Source of the DNA: an uncultured bacterium | Lineage (GTDB): Bacteria > Bacillota > Clostridia > Oscillospirales > Ruminococcaceae | Direction: 5' to 3' | DNA length: 7,350 nt | Assembly (NCBI GenBank): GCA_934845495.1 | Contig: CAKWRB010000021.1 | Span: 3,366 to 10,715 of the forward strand | Part shown: piece by piece, positions 6,315 through 7,350 of the stretch | Layout of the letters: every line of letters begins with the position of its first letter | How positions within the stretch are numbered: position 1 is the stretch's first letter | Translations under genes and position numbers: made by a program | Notes under the pieces: generated by a model | Seen by the model: only the letters and a program-made list of their open reading frames with translations | What the model was told of the DNA's origin: nothing | The model's database searches: none

Positions 6315-7350
6315 CTCTGCTCCCCCCCTGCGCCGGTGTTCGGGAAGGGCTTACCGCTCGACTGATCCAACGAACCGCCGCTGCCAGACTGTCCAAGCTC
6401 ATCGATCACGCCCTGTTTATCCTCCGAACCGGCGATCCGGTGCTTGGGCGAAACCAGGTAGGTGGAGAAGTGGTCGATCCGGACTGCGATATTTCCCTTG
6501 GAGTTACTCTTGAGCGAACCATAATAATCGATCCGGTCACGCTCCTGATTGTAGTAATGCCAGTACAGGGTCATATCGTCGTATCGGTTTCCCAGGCTTA
6601 CCCGGAGAGTAGCCGGTCCCGGCAGCGAAGTGTGCTGCTCGAAATAGAGCATTACAATGCGGTTTTCGATGTCATCGTTCCGGGAGTAATCCCAGATATG
6701 GTCATAGATGATGTCCTCATCCGGCGAGCTGAAAAGCATCCGGAAGTCGTAGATTTCCCGCTGCGGGATCACCTTTTTCAGCTCGGAGGCCTTGAACTCC
6801 AGCGAGTAATCATTTCCCTGGAAGATGATGATCTTATTGGGATAGTTCTTCAGCTCATTGAATACGCTGGCGCTGACTCTGGGATACTCCTCGATCATGA
6901 CACGGATCACATCATCGGAATTCTCAAAGTCGATATCCTCTGCCTCCAGAGGCTTCAGATTCTTCTGTTTGTCCTCTTCATTGCGATAGATATTGACTGT
7001 GTAGATCTTTTTGACCTTTTTATCCGGCGAGGTCACTTCAACCGTGATGGGGTTTTCCCCGTCCTCCAGCGCCTCGGCATAATGTCCATCATAGTCCCCG
7101 ATCTCTCTGGTTCCCGCAAGCACGCGGATCTCTGCCAGAGGGTCATCGGTTTTGGGCAGGACATCAACTGAATATGTATCCTCCGGAACTGCAACCTCAT
7201 ACTCTGTGATCGAGGGCTTGAAGTTCGGGGTCATCAGCCCGTAGTTGATCTTCAGACTGCGAAGATCCGCATTGCTGGTCTTTTCGATCAGATTTTCGTT
7301 GATAAAGCAGATCGTATAGGTCATCGTGGTTTTGCCGTCCTGTGCCGTTA
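6311..7350 (-). CDS. Surface protein with cadherin-like repeats and FPNTG end (5' end beyond window)
   Basis: C-terminal 345 or so residues of a secreted protein; the frame stays open to the window edge. The internal ATG at 7324 is not the true start: upstream codons read TAQDGKTT and continue into MTYTICF, the end of a preceding cadherin-like repeat. Numbering from that ATG, a complete cadherin-like beta-sandwich repeat (Cadherin-like family, PF12733 type) is at about 19-115 (NADLRSLKINYG, then ITEYEVAVPED, then KIYTVNIYRN). A second domain at about 130-295 ends with RIDHFSTYLVSP, a pattern often seen near the end of Firmicute surface proteins. A Gly/Ser-rich linker leads to FPNTG at 327-331 (6332-6346), a sortase-like motif. 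Only AGGEQR follows, so the usual hydrophobic helix and positive tail are missing. The role is probably adhesion or wall-associated structure (inference); the product overlaps the sortase start by ATGA. Confidence 0.85.
   Translation of the reverse strand, partial: TAQDGKTTMTYTICFINENLIEKTSNADLRSLKINYGLMTPNFKPSITEYEVAVPEDTYSVDVLPKTDDPLAEIRVLAGTREIGDYDGHYAEALEDGENPITVEVTSPDKKVKKIYTVNIYRNEEDKQKNLKPLEAEDIDFENSDDVIRVMIEEYPRVSASVFNELKNYPNKIIIFQGNDYSLEFKASELKKVIPQREIYDFRMLFSSPDEDIIYDHIWDYSRNDDIENRIVMLYFEQHTSLPGPATLRVSLGNRYDDMTLYWHYYNQERDRIDYYGSLKSNSKGNIAVRIDHFSTYLVSPKHRIAGSEDKQGVIDELGQSGSGGSLDQSSGKPFPNTGAGGEQR
6322..6328 (-). repeat. G7 homopolymer at the surface-protein/sortase junction
   Basis: Seven consecutive G residues on the coding strand lie within the last codons of the surface protein (GCA GGG GGG GAG). 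They also form part of the ribosome binding site of the sortase, whose ATG is 7 nt downstream. Poly-G runs are prone to replication slippage and to ribosome or polymerase slippage. One extra G, or a -1 shift, would join the surface protein in frame to the sortase start through AGGGAE-MKKSK. Confidence 0.5.

Noticed and set aside
7322..7324. ATG at 7324 as the true start of the surface protein
   Set aside because: There is no signal peptide and no ribosome binding site, and the upstream in-frame codons continue a cadherin-like repeat ending, so the gene begins outside the window.

Overview
All genes lie on the minus strand, so the window reads from position 7350 down to 1. It looks like a motility locus of an anaerobic, flagellated, Gram-positive bacterium of the Bacillota, most likely class Clostridia. 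The reasons are strong AGGAGG-type ribosome binding sites before most genes, a Firmicute-type flagellin, a ComFB-family protein, a class B sortase with a surface protein carrying cadherin-like repeats, and a stand-alone bacteriohemerythrin. I cannot name the genus from sequence alone.

Layout in transcription order. (1) 7350-6311: the C-terminal part of a secreted surface protein, with at least one complete cadherin-like beta-sandwich repeat, a second domain and an FPNTG motif near its end. (2) 6314-5517: a membrane-anchored class B sortase, overlapping the surface protein gene by ATGA. (3) 5512-5165 and 5146-4712: flgB and flgC, the proximal rod proteins; flgB starts four bases after the sortase stop. 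(4) 4677-4210: a 155-residue soluble protein that resembles the cytoplasmic parts of the stator protein MotA without its membrane helices. (5) 4174-3881: a ComFB-family protein, a family reported to bind cyclic dinucleotides. The six genes are closely spaced and look like one operon. (6) 3752-2247: flagellin, with a candidate sigma-28 promoter inside the end of comFB, a leader of about 120 nt with five GGA motifs (two in hairpin loops, one in the Shine-Dalgarno) that suggests CsrA control, and an intrinsic terminator. (7) 2093-330: a transmembrane chemoreceptor. (8) 355-1: a bacteriohemerythrin, overlapping the chemoreceptor gene and running off the window.

How they may work together: flgB/flgC build the rod, flagellin builds the filament, and the chemoreceptor with the overlapping hemerythrin gene suggests an oxygen- or redox-linked taxis module. 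The two least expected parts are the MotA-like/ComFB pair, which could be a second-messenger-controlled stator or rotor regulator, and the surface-protein/sortase pair translationally linked to the rod genes. Both ideas are inferences from gene context and remembered family features; no search was run. Intergenic gaps are all under 160 bases and are covered by the entries.
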